Shown here piece by piece: positions 38,504 through 47,373 of a stretch of 64,000 nt of DNA. This stretch comes from Cryptosporangium aurantiacum (GTDB lineage Bacteria; Actinomycetota; Actinomycetes; Mycobacteriales; Cryptosporangiaceae): the NCBI RefSeq assembly GCF_900143005.1, contig NZ_FRCS01000005.1, positions 434,001-498,000 on the forward strand, read 5' to 3'. Below the pieces are notes generated by a model that was not told where the DNA came from, ran no database searches, and saw only the letters and a program-made list of their open reading frames with translations. A program made the position numbers and the translations under genes. The number at the start of each line of letters is the position of its first letter. The stretch's first letter is position 1.

Positions 38504-39253
38504 ATGCCGGCGTGGGTGGGAACCTCCGGATGGCAGTACCGCGACTGGCGCGAGCGGTTCTACCCGACCGATGTGCCGCAGCGGTCCTGGCTGGAGTACT
38601 ACGCGACGCGGTTCCCCACCGTCGAAGTGAACAACGCGTTCTATCGCCTGCCGGAAAAGTCCACGTTCGCGGATTGGCGCGCCCGAACCCCGGACGGTTT
38701 TGTCGTCACGGTGAAGGCCAGCCGGTACCTCACTCACGTCAAGCGTCTCGCCGAGCCGGAGGAACCGGTGGCGCGGTTGATGGACCGCGCCGCCGCGCTG
38801 GGTGACCGGCTCGGGCCCGTGCTGCTGCAACTGCCACCGACGTTGCGCGCCGACGCGTCCGTTCTCGACGCCTGCCTGGCCGCGTTTCCGCCGTCCACCC
38901 GGGTCGCGGTCGAGCCCAGGCACGAGTCCTGGTGGAGCACCGAGGTCAGGGAGGTGCTGGAGAAACACGGAGCGGCGCTGTGCTGGGCCGACCGGCTCGG
39001 CCGCCCGGTCACGCCACGGTGGCGCACGACCGATTGGGGTTATCTGCGGCTGCACGAGGGCCGCGCCAACCCGCGTCCCCGGTACGGGCGGCAAGCACTG
39101 CAGACCTGGGCGGACCGCCTCACCCACACGTACACCGCCCGCGAGGACGTCTACGTCTACCTCAACAACGACCCCGGCGGCGCGGCGATCGTCGACGCCG
39201 AAGCGATCGCCCGCGCGCTCGCCCGTCGCGGAACTCCGGTGGTCGGCGTGTGA
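38504..39253 (+). CDS. DUF72 (YecE-like) TIM-barrel protein, second copy
   Basis: A 249-residue protein: MPAWVGTSGWQYRDWRERFY, then YATRFPTVEVNNAFYRLP, VTVKASRYLTHVKRL, VAVEPRHESWW and DVYVYLNNDPGGAAIVDA. It matches DUF72 and is shorter than the copy at 28666, from which it differs strongly, so this is not a recent duplicate. AGGAGGAG at 38491-38498 fixes the ATG. It is followed after 12 bases by a THUMP-like methyltransferase gene, a pairing that may be operonic. Activity unknown. Confidence 0.92.
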   Translation: MPAWVGTSGWQYRDWRERFYPTDVPQRSWLEYYATRFPTVEVNNAFYRLPEKSTFADWRARTPDGFVVTVKASRYLTHVKRLAEPEEPVARLMDRAAALGDRLGPVLLQLPPTLRADASVLDACLAAFPPSTRVAVEPRHESWWSTEVREVLEKHGAALCWADRLGRPVTPRWRTTDWGYLRLHEGRANPRPRYGRQALQTWADRLTHTYTAREDVYVYLNNDPGGAAIVDAEAIARALARRGTPVVGV

Positions 39254-39265
39254 GGATGTCCTCCC

Positions 39266-40465
39266 GTGGAGGTATCGGACATCGAGGCGCTGCGGTCCGC
39301 GGCCGGTGAGGCCGCGCTGTCGGCCGCGTCCGCCGAGGGTGACCCGCTCGCGTTGGCCACTCGACTACGCGCTGCCGGCCACGACCCGCACCTGGTCTCG
39401 CTCGCGCTCACCCAACAGCGGCTACGCCGCTCCGCCGCGATCAAGCTCGGCTCCGACGCTTCCGCCATGTTGTTCACTATCGACGCCGTCGAGCAAGCCA
39501 CCCGCAACACGGTGGCCACCCGTCGAGCGAGCCATCTTGCCGCGAGCGGCGCGACACGCGTGATCGACCTGGGCTGCGGGGCCGGGTCCGACCTGCTCGC
39601 GATGGCTCGGGCCGGTCTGGACGTGACCGGCGTCGAGCGGGACCCGGTGACCGCCGCGGTGGCGGCCGCGAACGTCGAGGCGCTCGGGCTCACCGACCAC
39701 GCGCGGGTGATCTGCGCCGACGCGACCGAGATCGACCTGAACGGGTACGACGCCGCGTTCTGCGATCCGGCGCGCCGGTCCGGTGGGCGCCGGGTGTTCG
39801 ATCCGGACGCGTACTCGCCGCCGTGGTCGTTCGTCCTGGCGCTCGCCGAGCGGATCCCCCGGACCGTGGTCAAGATCGCGCCGGGGATCGACCACGACCG
39901 GATCCCGGCGGGCACCGAGGCGCAGTGGGTGTCCGAACGCGGCGAGGTCGTGGAGGCCGCGCTCTGGTTCGGTCCGCTCGCCGACGTACCGCGCCGGGCG
40001 ACGCTGCTGCCGGGCGCCACCGCCCGCGACCTGACCACCGCACGGGGGGCCGAGCTCACCGGCACCGGCGACCGCGAAGCACCCGTCGGGGCGATCGGCG
40101 CCTACCTCTACGACCCGGACGGCGCCGTCGTGCGCGCCCATCTCGTCGCCGAGTTGGCCGACCAGCTCGGCGGCCGGCTGCTCGATCCGGCGATCGCCTA
40201 CCTGACGACCGACGAGCTGCGGGTCACGCCATTCGCCCGCGCCTACCGGATCGACACCGTGCTGCCGTTCGGCGTCAAGCGGCTCCGCGCCGAGCTGGCC
40301 CGGCGCGGCGTCGGCCGCCTGGAGATCAAGAAGCGCGGCACCGCCGTGACACCGGAGCAGCTCCGCCCGCAGCTGAAGCTGTCCGGCCCGAACGCCGCCA
40401 CGCTGATCCTGACCCGCGTCGCCGGAAAGCCCCTGGCCCTCCTCTGCGAGCCGTCCGCAGACTGA
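39266..40465 (+). CDS. Class I SAM methyltransferase with THUMP-like domain
   Basis: A 399-residue protein. The SAM site is TRVIDLGCGAGSDLLAMARAG (about 97-117) with the acidic VTGVERD next. The AAFCDPARRSGGRRVFDP segment replaces the usual DPPY active-site motif. The C-terminal part (LPFGVKRLRAELARRGVGRLEIKKRGTAV, outline) matches the THUMP-like domain associated with RNA methyltransferases. RNA is the likely substrate, but no specific modification can be named. GTG start 12 bases after the DUF72 stop. Confidence 0.85.
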   Translation: MEVSDIEALRSAAGEAALSAASAEGDPLALATRLRAAGHDPHLVSLALTQQRLRRSAAIKLGSDASAMLFTIDAVEQATRNTVATRRASHLAASGATRVIDLGCGAGSDLLAMARAGLDVTGVERDPVTAAVAAANVEALGLTDHARVICADATEIDLNGYDAAFCDPARRSGGRRVFDPDAYSPPWSFVLALAERIPRTVVKIAPGIDHDRIPAGTEAQWVSERGEVVEAALWFGPLADVPRRATLLPGATARDLTTARGAELTGTGDREAPVGAIGAYLYDPDGAVVRAHLVAELADQLGGRLLDPAIAYLTTDELRVTPFARAYRIDTVLPFGVKRLRAELARRGVGRLEIKKRGTAVTPEQLRPQLKLSGPNAATLILTRVAGKPLALLCEPSAD

Positions 40466-40478
40466 CCACCGCCCAGGG

Positions 40479-40846
40479 TCAGCTGACCGTGTCCCCGAAG
40501 AGCGCCGCGTACCGCTTCGCGTCCACGCCGAGCGCGACATCCACCACCGCCGCCGGATGGTGACGGTGCGGATCCCAGTCCCGGTCGCCCGCCGCGTTGA
40601 ACTCGGCGGCCGCGGTCACGTTGCCGCCGTCCACCGCGCCGCCACCGGCAGGTCGTGCGGCGCCCCGGCGACGTCGAGGACGCGCAGGGTGTTCTGGACG
40701 ACCGGCTCCAGCCCGGTATTCCCGGCGACGCAGGTCGCCCCGCGCACGTCCAGCGCCGGTGACCGCACCGCGAGCAGCAACGCGAGCGCGTCATCGACGC
40801 CGGTGTCGACGTCGAGGATTACCGGTCTACCGGGCTGAAGTCCCAT
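40479..40846 (-). pseudogene. Decayed inosine-uridine nucleoside hydrolase
   Basis: The ATG at 40846 opens a clear nucleoside hydrolase N terminus (RPVILDVDTGVDDALALLLA, with the metal-binding Asp cluster, then CVAGNTGLEPVVQNTLRVLDVAG), but the frame stops at 40616 after 76 residues. A C-terminal remnant in another frame (DWDPHRHHPAAVVDVALGVDA, ending at 40479) directly follows. About 200 middle residues of the usual 310-320 are missing. This looks like an internal deletion with frameshift. The 5' end overlaps the small ABM-like gene by 28 bases. Confidence 0.8.
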
Positions 40847-41073
40847 GAGTGAGCCTCTCGTCGGAGCCAGTGCTTCGGCGGGTCCGCGAGCGCCACCGGC
40901 TCCGAGCGCCAGCGGGAGATCACGACCAGCCGGTTGTCGGCCGACGTGAAGACCTCGGAGCTGACGTGGCCGAGTTGACGCTCGAGCTCGGGCACGGCGA
41001 CCGCGCAGGCCCAGTCGACGAGGTCCTGGTGCGCCTCGGGATGCGCCGCCATCTCCACCATCCGCACGATCAC
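40819..41073 (-). CDS. Small ABM-like (antibiotic biosynthesis monooxygenase fold) protein
   Basis: An 84-residue protein: MVEMAAHPEAHQDLVDWACAV then VSSEVFTSADNRLVVISRWRS, the dimeric alpha-beta barrel pattern of ABM-type proteins. There is no way to name a substrate. GTG 41073 has only a weak purine run; ATG 41061 is an alternative. It follows tsaD by four bases and overlaps the nucleoside hydrolase remnant, so it probably sits at the end of the tsaB-rimI-tsaD operon. Confidence 0.6.
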   Translation of the reverse strand: MIVRMVEMAAHPEAHQDLVDWACAVAVPELERQLGHVSSEVFTSADNRLVVISRWRSEPVALADPPKHWLRREAHSWDFSPVDR

Positions 41074-41077
41074 GTCC

Positions 41078-42145
41078 CTACACCCCCACCCGCCCCGCCA
41101 TGACGACCTCGGTCACCGGGAGGGACGAGTCGGCGGGCAGGTCCAGGGGTGAGGGCGCGATTCCGGCCGCGACCAGCCGGGAACCGAGCGCCGCCACCAT
41201 CGCGCCGTTGTCCGTGCAGAGCTTCGGCCTCGGCACCCGCAACTGGATCCCGGCCTTCTCGCAGCGGTCGGCGGCCAGCGCCCGCAGGCGGGAGTTCGCC
41301 GCGACCCCGCCGCCGATCAGCAACGTCTCCACGCCGTGTTTCCGGCAGGCGTCGATCGCTTTCGCGGTCAGCACGTCGGCCACCGCCTCCTGGAACGACG
41401 CCGCCACGTCGGCCACCGGTACCGGCTCGCCGGACCGCTGCCGGGTCTCCACCCAGCGCGCCACCGCGGTCTTCAGGCCCGAGAACGAGAAGTCGAACCG
41501 GTGCTCGGCGAGGTCACGCGGCCCGGTCAGCCCACGCGGGAAGCCGATAGCGGCCGGGTCGCCCTCGCGAGCCGCCTTGTCGATCGGCGGCCCACCCGGG
41601 AACGGCAGCCCGAGCACCCTCGCGACCTTGTCGAACGCTTCGCCCGCCGCGTCGTCGATCGTCGCGCCGAGCGACTCGACGTCGCCGGTGAGGTCGTCGA
41701 CCAGCAGCAGCGACGAGTGTCCACCGGAGACCAGCATCGCGATCGCCGGCTCGGGCAGCGGACCGTGCTCCAGCGTGTCGACCGCGACGTGGGCGGCCAG
41801 GTGGTTGACGCCGTACAGCGGTTTGCCGAGTGCCAGCGAGTACGCCTTGGCCGCAGCGACGCCGACCAGCAGCGCACCGGCCAGGCCCGGCCCGGCGGTC
41901 ACCGCGATCGCGTCCACGTCGGAGAGCGTGACGCCCGCGTCGTCCAGCGCCCGGTGCACGGTCGGCACCATCGCCTCCAGGTGGGCGCGGCTCGCCACCT
42001 CCGGCACCACGCCACCGAACCGGGCGTGCTGGTCGACGCTGGACGCGACCGCGTCGGCCAGCAGCGTGTACCCGCGGACGATGCCGACCCCGGTCTCGTC
42101 GCAGGACGTCTCGATCCCCAACACCAGCGGTTCGTCCGCCATCAT
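41078..42145 (-). CDS. tsaD: tRNA N6-threonylcarbamoyladenosine transferase TsaD
   Basis: Transfers the threonylcarbamoyl group to A37 of ANN-decoding tRNAs, with TsaB and TsaE. The 355-residue protein has the ASKHA ATPase motifs [13 protein letters not shown], the metal-binding [17 protein letters not shown], and the C-terminal [14 protein letters not shown] and [13 protein letters not shown]. The start is set by ATGA overlap with the end of rimI. Third gene of tsaB-rimI-tsaD, the same order as M. tuberculosis Rv3421c-Rv3419c. In that species groES follows directly; here 13 kb intervene. Confidence 0.97.
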   Translation of the reverse strand: MMADEPLVLGIETSCDETGVGIVRGYTLLADAVASSVDQHARFGGVVPEVASRAHLEAMVPTVHRALDDAGVTLSDVDAIAVTAGPGLAGALLVGVAAAKAYSLALGKPLYGVNHLAAHVAVDTLEHGPLPEPAIAMLVSGGHSSLLLVDDLTGDVESLGATIDDAAGEAFDKVARVLGLPFPGGPPIDKAAREGDPAAIGFPRGLTGPRDLAEHRFDFSFSGLKTAVARWVETRQRSGEPVPVADVAASFQEAVADVLTAKAIDACRKHGVETLLIGGGVAANSRLRALAADRCEKAGIQLRVPRPKLCTDNGAMVAALGSRLVAAGIAPSPLDLPADSSLPVTEVVMAGRVGV

Positions 42146-42627
42146 CCCGCCCCCATCGCGTCCCAGCGCATCACGACCGCGTCGGCGCCGCTGGGCTGGT
42201 AGTAGCCGCGGCGAAGGCCGATCGCCTCGAACCCGCGGCGAGCGTACAGCCGCTGGGCGGGGCCGTTGTCGGCCCGCACTTCCAGCAGCACCTGCTGTGC
42301 GCCGCGCCGGACCGCCTCGTCGAGCAGCTCGTCCAGCAGCCGCCGTCCGAGGCCGTGGCCCTGGCGGTCGCGGCGTACCGCGATGTTCTGCACCCAGGCC
42401 TCCTCCGGGCCGTAGACGCAGAGCCCGGCGTAACCCACGAGTTCTTCTCCGTCGAGCGCCACCCGGTACCAGCGGGTCGCGACCTGCGCGAGCTCGGACC
42501 AGAACATGCCCGGCGACCACTCTTCGTCGCCGAACAGGTCGCGTTCGATCGGACCGGCCGCTTCGATGTGCCACCACCGCATCGGCGCCAGCACGATCTG
42601 CCCGGGCGGAGCCGCCTGTCGGATCAC
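42142..42627 (-). CDS. rimI: Ribosomal protein S18-alanine N-acetyltransferase RimI
   Basis: A 161-residue GNAT enzyme placed between tsaB and tsaD as in other actinobacteria. The acetyl-CoA loop is [19 protein letters not shown], then [30 protein letters not shown], the RimI-type C-terminal signature. It acetylates N-terminal Ala of S18 or related targets. GTG start overlaps the tsaB stop (GTGA), and its own stop overlaps the tsaD start. Confidence 0.93.
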   Translation of the reverse strand: MIRQAAPPGQIVLAPMRWWHIEAAGPIERDLFGDEEWSPGMFWSELAQVATRWYRVALDGEELVGYAGLCVYGPEEAWVQNIAVRRDRQGHGLGRRLLDELLDEAVRRGAQQVLLEVRADNGPAQRLYARRGFEAIGLRRGYYQPSGADAVVMRWDAMGAG

Positions 42628-43301
42628 CGCAGCACCGACTTGGCCGCACCGGGCTCGACGGCGTCGGGCCGGCGCAGGTACAGCGGGGTGAGCGGCTCGG
42701 CGGGTGCCCCGGAGAGGATCCGGGCGGCGGTGATCCGGGCCAGCACGGCCACGTCCGGGTAGAGCGGCTCGCCCACCGGGAGCCCGAGCTGGTCAGCGTA
42801 GAGCGCGGCGCCGTTCCCCACCGCGAGCAGGCCCTCACCCAACTCCCCGGTGTCCAGCCGGACCCGGAGGTCCGCGGGTTTGGCGACGTCAGGCCCGTGG
42901 ACGCGAGCACCGGTGGCGTCGTACGTGGCCCAGTACACCTCGCGACGCCGCGCGTCGGTGGCCACCAGCGTCGGCCGGCCAGGCGTCACCAGGCCGTCCA
43001 GCGAGCACACCGGGTACGCCGGGATCCCGAGGGCGTCGGACATCGCGGAGGCGGTGACCAGGCCGACCCGCAGGCCGGTGAACGGTCCGGGACCGACCCC
43101 GGCGACGATCGCGCTCAGCTGACCGGCGGTGACGCCCGCGTCGGCCAGCGCCGCGGTGATCCCCGGCGCCAGCGCTTCGCCGTGCCGCCGGGCGTCGACC
43201 ACGACGTGGCGGGCGCGGACCGTGACGTCGGACGGAGTGATGATCTCGGCCACACCGACGGTCACGGCCGCGGTGGCGGTATCAACAAGCAGAGCCAGCA
43301 C
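42624..43301 (-). CDS. tsaB: t6A biosynthesis protein TsaB
   Basis: A 225-residue ASKHA-fold partner of TsaD needed for t6A formation. Motifs: [14 protein letters not shown] at the N terminus, [15 protein letters not shown], and [19 protein letters not shown]. It lacks the metal-binding His pair of TsaD, as expected. GTG 43301 starts the tsaB-rimI-tsaD operon. tsaE, usually just upstream, is displaced about 6 kb away. Confidence 0.95.
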   Translation of the reverse strand: MLALLVDTATAAVTVGVAEIITPSDVTVRARHVVVDARRHGEALAPGITAALADAGVTAGQLSAIVAGVGPGPFTGLRVGLVTASAMSDALGIPAYPVCSLDGLVTPGRPTLVATDARRREVYWATYDATGARVHGPDVAKPADLRVRLDTGELGEGLLAVGNGAALYADQLGLPVGEPLYPDVAVLARITAARILSGAPAEPLTPLYLRRPDAVEPGAAKSVLR

Positions 43302-43384
43302 CCGCCAAGCCTAGGCCGTGCCCGACGGATCCCGCGTTCGCCGGGCGCCCGGTGACCCGCGCGTTCGCAAGCGGACACGTGCAG

Positions 43385-43462
43385 CGTCGGCGCCGACACG
43401 GTGAGTATGCAGCGTGCTGATCACGCTGTCGGGTGGACCGTCCACCGCGCGGTCCACCCGAC
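43385..43462. other. Cluster of three palindromes upstream of 43514 gene
   Basis: GTCGGCGCCGAC at 43385-43396 is a perfect 12-base palindrome. AGCGTG-CTGAT-CACGCT follows at 43411-43427. Directly after it, GTCGGGTGGACCG and its complement (13-base arms, 9-base loop) span 43428-43462. They lie between the divergent tsaB and the surface-protein gene. They could be operators or a structured 5' leader; no T tract suggests termination. Confidence 0.55.
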
Positions 43463-43513
43463 GGACGGGCACCGGCCGGTCGGCGGGGACCGACGCCAGA
43501 CGGGCAGGCCGAC

Positions 43514-44245
43514 GTGAGTTACGAGCTCTACGATCCGTACCCCGAGCAGCCACAGCAGTACGCCCCGCCGGCGTATCCGCTGGTGGAACCGCCGATCCCG
43601 CCGCCACCACCACCTCCACGCCGGAGCAACAGAGCGTGGGTCGTCGTGGGGATCGTGGCCGCGGTCCTGGTACCGATCGCGCTCGTCGCCGCGTGCGGAT
43701 TCGGAGGCGTCCTGGTCGCGATCGGCGAGCAGAGCCGTTCCGCGACTCCGTCCACGTCGGCCACCCCGTCGAGCAGCCCGACGCCGTCCGCGACCCCCTA
43801 CCGCCCGACGGTCCGTCCCGCCGGAGCCCGGTACGACTGGCAGGTACCGACCGGCTACGTACAGGTGGCCGCGCCGAGCGACCTCCGCAACTCCGAGCCG
43901 CACACGGCCGCCGCGGGCCTGAACACCGCCGACACGACGAACATCCTGGTCACCAACGGCGTGCCGCTGGCCGTCGACACCGGAACGCTGAGCGCGGAGA
44001 CGCTCCGCGACGAGTTCGACAAGGTCGTCACCACGCTGGGCCACGACGCGAAAACCCGGACCGAGGTCACGGTCAACGGCTACTCGGCGTTGCGGTACGA
44101 CTTCAACTTCGCCACGGCGCAGGCCTACAGCTACTTCGTCTTCAAGGGCACCGACGCAGTGCAAGTACTCTGCCGATGGGCCGACCACAAGGTGGAGATC
44201 ATTCGTGGATGCGACGACTTGCTCGCAACGCTCACGATCGGCTGA
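43514..44245 (+). CDS. Membrane-anchored protein with Pro-rich N terminus and secreted domain
   Basis: A 243-residue protein. The N terminus is VSYELYDPYPEQPQQY with a Pro run (about 1-38). One membrane helix (WVVVGIVAAVLVPIALVAACGFGGVLVAI, outline, 43-70) is followed by a Ser/Thr/Pro linker and a 140-residue extracellular domain with two Cys (VLCRWADHK, IRGCDDLL). Closely similar in layout and in the C-terminal domain to the next gene (AYSYFVFKGT against AYSYFMFNGT), so a tandem duplication. GTG 43514 matches the MSY start of that paralogue. Function unknown. Confidence 0.75.
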   Translation: MSYELYDPYPEQPQQYAPPAYPLVEPPIPPPPPPPRRSNRAWVVVGIVAAVLVPIALVAACGFGGVLVAIGEQSRSATPSTSATPSSSPTPSATPYRPTVRPAGARYDWQVPTGYVQVAAPSDLRNSEPHTAAAGLNTADTTNILVTNGVPLAVDTGTLSAETLRDEFDKVVTTLGHDAKTRTEVTVNGYSALRYDFNFATAQAYSYFVFKGTDAVQVLCRWADHKVEIIRGCDDLLATLTIG

Positions 44246-44498
44246 CACGCACCACCGACGATCGGTCTCGATTGAAGGTCGGGACAGCCCCTGGTGCTTG
44301 ACCGACTGTGCGACAACTGTGTCCGGTACGCGACACTGTTTGCGTCGGCATCGGCACACCGGAAAAGTCGCCGACACAGCATTCTTGGTGGGAATCGGGG
44401 CTGGTGAGCCCAAAGTACGAGTGGCCTCTCGGTTTCCACCCAGCGCCCCCCATGAGCGCGCTGGACAAATCAACCGGAGAGAACGGAACGAGGTAGGG
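44246..44498. other. Spacer between the two paralogues, no clear gene
   Basis: No coding frame with good codon bias is seen in this stretch. It presumably carries a promoter for the second paralogue. A short coupled frame begins at 44499. Confidence 0.35.
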
Positions 44499-44573
44499 AT
44501 GATGATCGGCTGGCTCGAACCGGGTCGGATGACCCGGGGCGTCGACAACAGCGTGAGCGAGGTCGTCGCATGA
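44499..44573 (+). CDS. Possible 24-residue leader peptide
   Basis: ATG ATG after GAGGTAGGG; encodes MMIGWLEPGRMTRGVDNSVS and four more residues, then a stop that overlaps the ATG of the next gene (ATGA). The purine run and the coupled junction suggest real translation, perhaps delivering ribosomes to the downstream gene. Too short for a protein-level check. Confidence 0.35.
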   Translation: MMIGWLEPGRMTRGVDNSVSEVVA

Positions 44574-45601
44574 GCTACGACCCGAACCAGCCCTATGGGC
44601 AGCAGCCGTCCGACCCGTACGGACAGCCCGGCAACCCGTACGGCACGCCGTCGTCCGGCACCCCGTACAACCAGCCCCAGTCCGGCTCTCCGTACAACCA
44701 GCCGGGCTCCGGTGGCCCGTACGGCCAGCCCACCTCTGGAGTGCCGTACGAGCAGCCGCCGGCGAACCCCACCTCCCAGTTACCCCCGGGTGACCCGTAC
44801 GCCAACCCGAGCGCAGGCGCCTACGGCAACCCCAGCGCCGGTGCGTACGGCGCGGACCCGTACGCCCCTCCGGCGGACCCGTACGCGAACCCCGCTGCTG
44901 CCTACGGCGCCCCCGGCGGCTTCCCGCCGCCGGCCCCGCCGAAGAAGAGCAAGACCGGCATCATCGTCGGCGGCATCGTCGCGGTGGTCGTCATCATCAT
45001 CGCGGTCTGCAGCGTCAGTACCTGGCTGATCTCGAAGACCGACACCGACGACACCGCGGACCCGACGCCGAGCGCGCCGATCTCCGGCCTGCCGTCGAGT
45101 GGCCCCACCTCGGCGGCCCCGAGCGCGGGCCCGTCGATCGACACCAGCCGTCCCGAGGTCGCCCCGGCCGGCGCGCCGTTCACCACCCGGCTGCCCGCGG
45201 GCTTCCAGGAGGTCACCGCTCCGAGCTCGGAGTCGACCGGGGCGAGCAGCGAGTACACGGCGGCGATGGCGACGACCGCGACCGAGGAGAACGACTTCTT
45301 GATCCTCGACTCGTACACGCTCCCGGCGGACACCAGCACGGTCAGCGACTCGCAGCTGGAGACCGAGTTCGACGGCCTGGTCCGGCGAATCGGGCAGGAC
45401 CCCTCTACCCGGCAGAACGTGACCTACAACGGGTACAAGGGGTACTTCTACCAGTTCGACTTCGGTACCGCGAAGGCCTACAGCTACTTCATGTTCAACG
45501 GCACCAAGGAGATCCAGGTTCGCTGCCAGTGGGCGGACCAGGAGTCGCAGATCAAGACCGGCTGCGAGTACGTCCTGAACAACCTGCAGATCGAGGCCTA
45601 G
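44570..45601 (+). CDS. Membrane-anchored protein with Gly/Pro/Tyr-rich N terminus and secreted domain
   Basis: A 343-residue protein. Residues 1-120 are built of short repeats such as DPYGQPGNPYG, SGTPYNQPQSG and SAGAYGNPSAGAYG. A membrane helix lies at about 127-150 (TGIIVGGIVAVVVIIIAVC), then a Ser/Thr/Pro linker and an extracellular domain of about 140 residues (TTRLPAGFQEVTAPSSE, YTAAMATTATEENDFL, VRCQWADQESQIKTGCEYVL) like that of the gene before. Probably a surface-exposed protein whose cytoplasmic repeat tail could form assemblies (inference). Followed by a strong terminator. Confidence 0.8.
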   Translation: MSYDPNQPYGQQPSDPYGQPGNPYGTPSSGTPYNQPQSGSPYNQPGSGGPYGQPTSGVPYEQPPANPTSQLPPGDPYANPSAGAYGNPSAGAYGADPYAPPADPYANPAAAYGAPGGFPPPAPPKKSKTGIIVGGIVAVVVIIIAVCSVSTWLISKTDTDDTADPTPSAPISGLPSSGPTSAAPSAGPSIDTSRPEVAPAGAPFTTRLPAGFQEVTAPSSESTGASSEYTAAMATTATEENDFLILDSYTLPADTSTVSDSQLETEFDGLVRRIGQDPSTRQNVTYNGYKGYFYQFDFGTAKAYSYFMFNGTKEIQVRCQWADQESQIKTGCEYVLNNLQIEA

Positions 45602-45613
45602 GCCTCACGTAAC

Positions 45614-45660
45614 CAGTGGAGCTTCGTACCGGTCACTCCGGTACGAAGCTCCACTGTTTT
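45614..45660 (+). terminator. Rho-independent terminator
   Basis: CAGTGGAGCTTCGTACCGG and its exact complement (19-base arms), loop TCACT, then TTTT. It directly follows the surface-protein gene. Confidence 0.95.
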
Positions 45661-45754
45661 GTCAGACGCTCAGCCGGGGCCGCATCACTCTTCGATTACG
45701 GATCGGCAACCATCGTCCGGATCAGGCGCCTCCACCTGCACCATCGACCCACAC

Positions 45755-45792
45755 CGAACGCCGCCGACTAAACCCCTGGTCGGCGGCGTTCG
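45755..45792 (-). terminator. Stem-loop after the acyl-CoA ligase gene
   Basis: CGAACGCCGCCGAC and its complement (14-base arms) with a 10-base loop, ten bases beyond the ligase stop. No U tract follows on the minus strand, so it is a terminator-like hairpin of the kind common in actinobacteria. Confidence 0.65.
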
Positions 45793-45801
45793 CGGTGTTT
45801 A

Positions 45802-47337
45802 TCAGCCGAATTGGGTCTTCAGCTCGCGCTTCAGGACCTTGCCGCTGGGCCCGAGCGGGAACGCGTCCACGAACTCGACGATCCGCGGGTACTTGTGGCC
45901 GGCCAGGTGCGTCTTCGCCCACCCGATGATCTGCTCGGCGTCCGGCGTCGAACCGGCCGTCGGGACAATCACCGCGCAGACCTCCTCGCCGTGCGTCGGG
46001 TGCGGAACCGCGATGACCGCGACCTGCGCGACGTCGGGGTGGCGCATGAGGACTTCCTCGACCTCGCGCGGGTAGACGTTGAACCCGCCGCGCAGCACCA
46101 TGTCCTTCTTGCGGTCGACGATCGTGATGTAGCCGTCCCCGTCCTTGGTGCCCAGGTCACCGGTGCGGAACCAGCCGTCGACGATCGCCTCGGCGGTGGC
46201 CTCCGGACGGTTGAGGTAGCCCTTCATGATGTTGTGGCCGCGGATCACGATCTCGCCCAGTTCGCCGGTGGGCAGCAGCTCGATCCGCTCCTCGATCTCG
46301 GGCCGCGCGATCTCGGCGTCCACACCCCAGATCGGCCGTCCGACCGTGCCCGGCTTCGTCGGCCAGCCCTTCTGGTTGAACGTCGCGACCGGCGACGTCT
46401 CGGTCAGCCCGTAACCCTCGTAGACCGGGATGCCGAAGACCTGCTCGAACTCCTCCAGCACGGTCAGCGGCAGCGACGCGCCGCCCGAGATCGCCAGGCG
46501 CAGCGGGGGCTTCTCGTCGCTCTCGGACTGCTTCATCGCGTCCAGCAGCCCCATGTACATGGTCGGGACCGCGATGAAGTTCGTGACTTTCTCCTTGAGC
46601 ATGAGCGCCAGCGCACCCGGGCCGTCGAAGCGCGGCATGAGCACCAGCGTCCCTCCCGCGCGGAACGTCACGTTCATCGAGACGGTCTGGCCGAACGAGT
46701 GGAACAGCGGGAGACAGCCGAGCACGACGTCGTCCGGGCTGGTGTCGAACGAGGAGATCACGCTCGAGTCCACGTTCATCACGATGTTGAGGTGGGTCAG
46801 CATCGCGCCCTTGGGCTTGCCGGTGGTGCCCGACGTGTAGAGGATCACCGCGACGTCGTCCGGCTCGGCCTGCTCGTACGTGCGGACCGGTTCGGTCTGC
46901 TGGGCGAGCTCGTCGAGACGCGGAGCGTCGGTCTGCGGGCCCATGTCTCCCAAAACGGTGAGCAGCGGGACCTCGGCGAGTTCCGCACCCTTGGCGCCCT
47001 CACCGAGCAGCGGGCCCGCGCAGACGAACAGCTTGGATCCGGAGTCACGCAGGACGTACTCGATCTCCTCGGCCCGCAGCAGCGCGTGCACCGGGACGAC
47101 GACGGCACCGAGCGCCGCCGCGCCGTAGTACGCGAAGACGAAGTGCGGCGTGTTCGGGATCAGGATCGAGACGCGGTCACCAGGGCCGATGCCCTGGGCG
47201 CGGAAGACCGCTGCGTACCGCTTGGCCTGGTCCCAGACGGCGGCGTAGGGCAGCCGCAGATCGCCGAGGACCAGCGCGGGGTGGGTCGGACGCCGAGCGG
47301 CGGTCTCGGCGAGGATCGAGGCGACGGTGAGCGGCAA
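45802..47337 (-). CDS. Long-chain fatty-acid/acyl-CoA ligase (AMP-binding)
   Basis: A 511-residue adenylate-forming enzyme that activates a carboxylic acid with ATP and joins it to CoA. Motifs: ILYTSGTTGKPKGAMLTH (A3), YGLTETSP (A5), GWFRTGDLG (A7), and the C-terminal Lys in GPSGKVLKREL (A10). The chain length preferred cannot be read from sequence. TTG 47337 is the start: GGAGG (complement of 47344-47348) stands six bases before it. An inverted repeat 37 bases upstream is a likely operator. A beta-carbonic anhydrase gene lies next upstream in the same direction. Confidence 0.93.
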   Translation of the reverse strand: MPLTVASILAETAARRPTHPALVLGDLRLPYAAVWDQAKRYAAVFRAQGIGPGDRVSILIPNTPHFVFAYYGAAALGAVVVPVHALLRAEEIEYVLRDSGSKLFVCAGPLLGEGAKGAELAEVPLLTVLGDMGPQTDAPRLDELAQQTEPVRTYEQAEPDDVAVILYTSGTTGKPKGAMLTHLNIVMNVDSSVISSFDTSPDDVVLGCLPLFHSFGQTVSMNVTFRAGGTLVLMPRFDGPGALALMLKEKVTNFIAVPTMYMGLLDAMKQSESDEKPPLRLAISGGASLPLTVLEEFEQVFGIPVYEGYGLTETSPVATFNQKGWPTKPGTVGRPIWGVDAEIARPEIEERIELLPTGELGEIVIRGHNIMKGYLNRPEATAEAIVDGWFRTGDLGTKDGDGYITIVDRKKDMVLRGGFNVYPREVEEVLMRHPDVAQVAVIAVPHPTHGEEVCAVIVPTAGSTPDAEQIIGWAKTHLAGHKYPRIVEFVDAFPLGPSGKVLKRELKTQFG

Positions 47338-47373
47338 GGGGGACCTCCGGACGGCGGCGGCGACGGCGAGGAA

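Noticed and set aside
38381-39127. Extension of the P-loop/TPR protein to 1352 residues
   Set aside because: The extra 249 residues lie opposite the well-supported DUF72 gene and look like its shadow.
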